DNA of 64,000 bases. Source: Argopecten irradians (taxonomy: Eukaryota; Mollusca; Bivalvia; Pectinida; Pectinidae). A model generated the notes under the pieces. That model saw only the letters and a list, made by a program, of their open reading frames with translations, was not told the DNA's origin and ran no database searches. Positions 60,301 through 64,000 of this stretch are shown one piece after another (position 1 is the stretch's first letter; each line of letters opens with the position of its first letter). Position numbers and translations under genes: made by a program. The stretch lies in contig NC_091145.1 in the NCBI RefSeq assembly GCF_041381155.1, positions 38,517,882 through 38,581,881 of the forward strand, in the 5' to 3' direction.

Positions 60301-60857
60301 TCTGATATGCTGTAGTTTTGTTAACACAGTACAAATCACGACTACAAAGATCTGATATGCTGTAGTTTTGTTTACATCTCCCTAGCTAACATGAAAGACA
60401 TCAACGTTCAGGCTCCGATAAGGAACTAGACAGTAGTATAAACTATAGTAATTCTTGTTTTCAGTGTTACTTTTGGTTTATTTATTTTATTTTTACGTCC
60501 TATTAACAGCCAGGGTCATGTAAGGACGTGCCAGGTTTGTTGGTGGAGGAAAGCCGGAGTACCCGGAGAAAAACCACCGACCAGCGGTCAGTACCTGGCA
60601 ACTGCCCCACATGGGATTCGAACCCGCATCCCAGAGGTGGAGGGCTTGTGGTAATATGTCGGGACATCTTAACCACTCGACCACCGCGGCCCCTCAGTGT
60701 TACATAACATTTTACTAGATCTGCCATGAGAAAAAAATATGTGATGGATCTAGAAAAGGCACTGTCTAAAGATAAAAATTCTTTACCAACACGCCGGATT
60801 ATCTTGGCAAACAATTGACTTACTCTTCTTTTTCTTTGGTACCCGAGTCGCCGGCAT
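57390..60857 (-). CDS. Death-domain protein, two coding exons
   Basis: Predicted small cytoplasmic adaptor that would bind other death-fold proteins in apoptosis or innate immune signalling; the specific partner is unknown. Exon 1, 60857-60824, starts with ATG and encodes [11 protein letters not shown], ending A|GTAAGT. Exon 2, 57775-57390, follows the acceptor TTTACAG|TG, so the split codon is ATG. Spliced, it is 420 nt and 139 aa. Residues ~30-125 show death-domain features: [15 protein letters not shown] at the start, LLHWKSM with the core Trp of helix 4, then [17 protein letters not shown] for helices 5-6. No other domain, signal peptide or membrane segment is visible. The lysine-rich start could be a basic or nuclear-targeting patch. 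The opposite-strand ORF at 57418-57795 is a shadow. The 3-kb intron holds a satellite and a SINE. Confidence 0.88.
57881..60376. repeat. 50-bp satellite array, about 50 copies, in the death-domain gene intron
   Basis: Head-to-tail units of CACGACTACAAAGATCTGAT, ATGCTGTAGTTTTGTTTACA and CAGTACAAAT. Variants (CACAGT/CACGGT, CAAAT/CATAT, AAAGAT/AGAGAT/AAATAT) are distributed in patterns suggesting multi-unit duplication. It occupies ~2.5 kb of the intron 57776-60823 and ends ~105 bp from the acceptor. Confidence 0.95.
60483..60693 (-). mobile_element. Full-length tRNA-derived SINE (MetaSINE-like?)
   Basis: On the minus strand it starts with a tRNA-like head: GGCCGCGGTGGTCGAGTGGT holds the A box and GGGTTCGAATCCC the B box. 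A central CCGACGG-type segment with TTTTTCTCCGGGTACTCCGG follows, then CCTGGCTGTTAATAGGACGT and an AAAATAAAATAAA tail. The head resembles tRNA-Ser/Leu. The central motif recalls domains shared by several invertebrate SINEs; naming it MetaSINE is from memory and unverified. It sits 130 bp inside the intron from exon 1. Confidence 0.85.
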
Positions 60858-62940
60858 TTCGAAAAAATGATATAATCCTTTGATAAAATTAACAGAACCT
60901 CACTACATGTAATTGTCGTTTTAGGTAAATTCCCACGTTAACAAAAAATAATGCCTTCACTTCCAACATAAATACACTTGTAACACTATGTAGGTAGGTT
61001 ATCCAGATAGTTTGCCAACATTCAGATAGATGCTGTCCTCTATGTAGTGTCAACTCCTCCAAGGCGACAAACAGACCATATGTAAATTCTCGCCTGTGAT
61101 TGGGTCGTGTCAACACTCGTTCTCGGAATTAATTTTGAACTGTACATACGAAACCTGTTTAGTATAACGCATCCATTGATTTTATACAATCGTATCAGCT
61201 AGCTTTGGCTGGGACAATAAACTCTACAGAACTGTCAATGACAATAGAATAATGATCACTGTAATCTCCATCACTGCAACTTGTGGTGTGTGGGGATTAA
61301 AATCCATTAACTTCAATACAACTAGGATTTGCAGATTATTGAATATGGCGGGGGACACATTTTAGGGTTGTGAAGTAGACTAATTAACTTATTTTGTACA
61401 GTTTAGCTTGTTTAATGTGAGACCAATATATCGATAAGGTTTACTCATCCGTAATTTAAGTGCAAACATTAATCCATTTATCCCGATCGGGAAATTAACT
61501 TGTTTACAGTGCGTGTCGCTCTGTTTATGTAATATTATATTAGAAATTCAACCACTTAAAATACGCGATCATAGTAAAACCTAAGGATTTTGACGCATGC
61601 AGGGATACTAATTATCAAATTGCAACTTATAGATACCGGTTTCAATCCAGCTTAGAAAAAAGTATTTTTTTTCTGAATATGTGGCAACATTCGAATAGCA
61701 TAATGGTCTTGGTTACTGCACGTGACGCGTTTGGTACTAGTTTGGTGTTTTGGGAGACTGAGGGTGGATCCTTTGTCTGCTGTATAGTGTTGTCACGCTG
61801 AAACATGCCGACAGCCACACTGAACAGATCACAAACAAATACACGGAGATGGTGACAGATTCACTGGCGGCGCGACCAATCTACATCGTGTGTAGATCGC
61901 TTTCAAAATAAACAGTCTGAATAGTGAGCTTAAAAATAACCCGGCGGTCTGAATTGAATGGTAGACCATAGTCTGAAGATGTGTCAAAACAAAAGACAAA
62001 CGTGAAAGGAAATGGAGAATATGAAAGACAATTAAAAAGTCTGCCGAATTAGGAATTTCGTGAAACAGACAATAGAAGGATTTCCTTTTACAAATGGTTA
62101 CCTATCAACACGTATATTATTTGATAACAATTTAGAATTCAATATTGGTTGGATTTTTTTTTATAAATCGATCGTTTAAACATTAGACATAGCCCCCGAC
62201 TGCGCTGTCTAAACCCTCTTTACGTTTGATTGATGGACACATTAACCCTATTCGTGTGATCAGCAAACACCGGCGAACAGAAAGTCGTGTGTGACAGGCT
62301 ACAGGAAATTACGTCAATGTGTACTGAGGCATAGAATATAAACACAACCCTCCCGTCAATATGACAGGCCAGATTTAATATAAAATCACATTAAACAGAC
62401 TTTGCTAGGATCCAATATATTGCCGGAGTGTTCACATTCCAAGACACTCCAAAGGATATAGATCTAGAGAGAGTGCAGTTCAGAATAGACTTATCGATTA
62501 CCAGTATCCCGGACCATTATGGTCTAGATGTTCAGATAGTGATCACAATCAAGTCATTGTTTACACATACATTTTACATTACAGGTAATACTGGTGTATT
62601 GTTAGTGAGAGTAACAATAGTAATATGATTCATACCTTCCTCCGTCATGCTTTCCTCTACGGATAAAAAAGTACAGAGAAAAAACGTCCCGGATACACAG
62701 TACACTTCAGTAGATATATATATATTTATAGGAGTCGAATAGTTTTGACAACAACAGCATAGCAACCACGCCACTGAGCCATTGAATACCTGTCAGGTGT
62801 ATACATACCGGTAGACGTATATCAGGTGTGTAGTCAGTATATATGTACTGTATAACAATGTACATTTACCTGTATAGATGCAAAAGTTGTCATTAATAAA
62901 ATGTGAGCAATTAAAGACATAAAAGACATTAAACACCCTG
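60858..62940. other. Upstream region of the death-domain gene, no gene recognised
   Basis: Probably contains the minus-strand promoter or 5' UTR of the death-domain gene. No TATA box or upstream coding exon could be placed with confidence. Short ORFs on both strands have no recognisable motifs. Confidence 0.45.
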
Positions 62941-62944
62941 CTGC

Positions 62945-64000
62945 TGATAATAGTATTGATTCCTATTATTTCTATTGTTTCCCATTATTACTATTGTTTC
63001 CTATTATTTCTATTGTTTCCTATTATTACTATTGTTTCCTATTATTACTATTGTTTCCTATTATTTCTATTGTTTCCTATTATTTCTATTGTTTCCTATT
63101 ATTTCTATTGTTTCCTATTATTACTATTGTTTCCTATTATTTCTATTGTTTCCTATTATTTCTATTGTTTCCTATTATTACTATTGTTTCCTATTATTAC
63201 TATTATTTCTATCGTTTCCTATTATTTCTATTGTTTCCTATTATTACTATTGTTTCCTATTATTACTATTGTTTCCTATTATTACTATTGTTTCCTATTA
63301 TTACTATTGTTTCTTATTATTTCTATTGTTTCCTATTATTACTTTTGTTTCTTATCGTTTCTTTCTGTTTCTATTATTACTATTGTTTCCCATTATTACT
63401 ATTGTTTCTATATTCATGTTTCTATTATTTCTATTGTTTCCTATTATTACTATTGTTTCCTATTATTTCTATTGTTTACTATTATTTCTATTGTTTCTTT
63501 ATTCTATTGTTTCTATTATTACTATTGTTCTTTCTATTCTTTACTATTGTTTCCTATTATTTACTATTGTTTCCTATTATTTCTATTGTTTCCTATTATT
63601 ACTATTGTTTCCTATTATTACTATTGTTTCCTATTATTCTATTGTTTCTATTATTTTCTATTGTTTCCTATTATTCTATTGTTTCTTATTTATTGTTTCC
63701 TATTATTTACTATTGTTTCCTATTATTACTATTGTTTCCTATTATTACTATTGTTTCCTATTATTACTATTGTTTCCTATTATTTTCTATTATTCTATTG
63801 TTTCCTATTATTACTATTGTTTTTATTATTTCTATTGTTTCTATTATTTCTATTGTTTCCTATTATCTATGTTTCTATTATTCTATTGTTTCCTATTATT
63901 ACTATTGTTTCTATTATTCTATTGTTTCTTATTATTTCTATTGTTTCCTATTATTACTATTGTTTCCTATTATTACTATTATTTTCTATTGTTTCCTATT
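62945..64000. repeat. 19-bp minisatellite running off the right edge
   Basis: More than fifty imperfect copies of TTTCCTATTATTACTATTG and its TTTCTATTG variant. Units are 17-20 bp and become irregular after 63340. It continues to the last base, so the full length is unknown. Confidence 0.93.

Overview
This window is animal (eukaryotic) nuclear DNA. Coding sequence is sparse and split into short exons with GT-AG junctions, and most of the rest is AT-rich intron and intergenic DNA full of tandem repeats and small transposons. Several repeats resemble bivalve 'pearl'-type elements: (ACGG)n microsatellites next to ~150-160 bp core repeats between hairpin ends. A bivalve or other mollusc is therefore the best guess, but this is inference from repeat style; no database was searched.

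Genes. (1) 1276-12449, + strand: the last nine exons of a CYP4-type cytochrome P450, whose N-terminal ~100 residues lie beyond the left edge or were not found. (2) 42810-53621, +: a complete eight-exon NF-YB histone-fold gene, 196 aa when spliced by hand, with one intron carrying U12-type (minor spliceosome) signals. (3) 57390-60857, -: a two-exon, 139-aa death-domain protein. (4) 34139-35266, +: a small multi-exon zinc-finger reading frame inside a transposon with Mutator-like ends. (5) 26426-27836, +: a dead mariner-type transposase split by a MITE.

Layout. 1-12.4 kb is the P450; its introns hold one foldback, three hairpin-ended elements and several minisatellites. 12.4-19.8 kb is 3' flank with a 66-bp minisatellite and MITEs. 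19.8-33.1 kb is a transposon cluster: four large hairpin-ended elements, one of them nested in a MITE, plus the mariner with its nested MITE. 33.4-35.7 kb is the Mutator-like element. 36.9-37.7 kb is a large foldback. 40.3-41.4 kb is another hairpin-ended element. 42.8-56.7 kb is NF-YB with four expanded arrays in or beside its introns. 57.4-60.9 kb is the death-domain gene with a ~2.5 kb 50-bp satellite in its intron. The right edge runs into a 19-bp minisatellite.

Two themes stand out. First, at least six sequence families with unrelated cores share one architecture: a hairpin 5' end, often a CCGT/ACGG microsatellite, a core-repeat array, an inverted copy of the 5' end near the 3' end, then a small GC hairpin followed by CTCTTGTT. 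This fits non-autonomous Helentron-like (HINE/pearl) elements, and each core carries its own palindromic motif resembling a transcription-factor site. Second, several intronic minisatellites span or abut real splice sites, so they duplicate donors, acceptors, or what looks like a 24-nt in-frame micro-exon.
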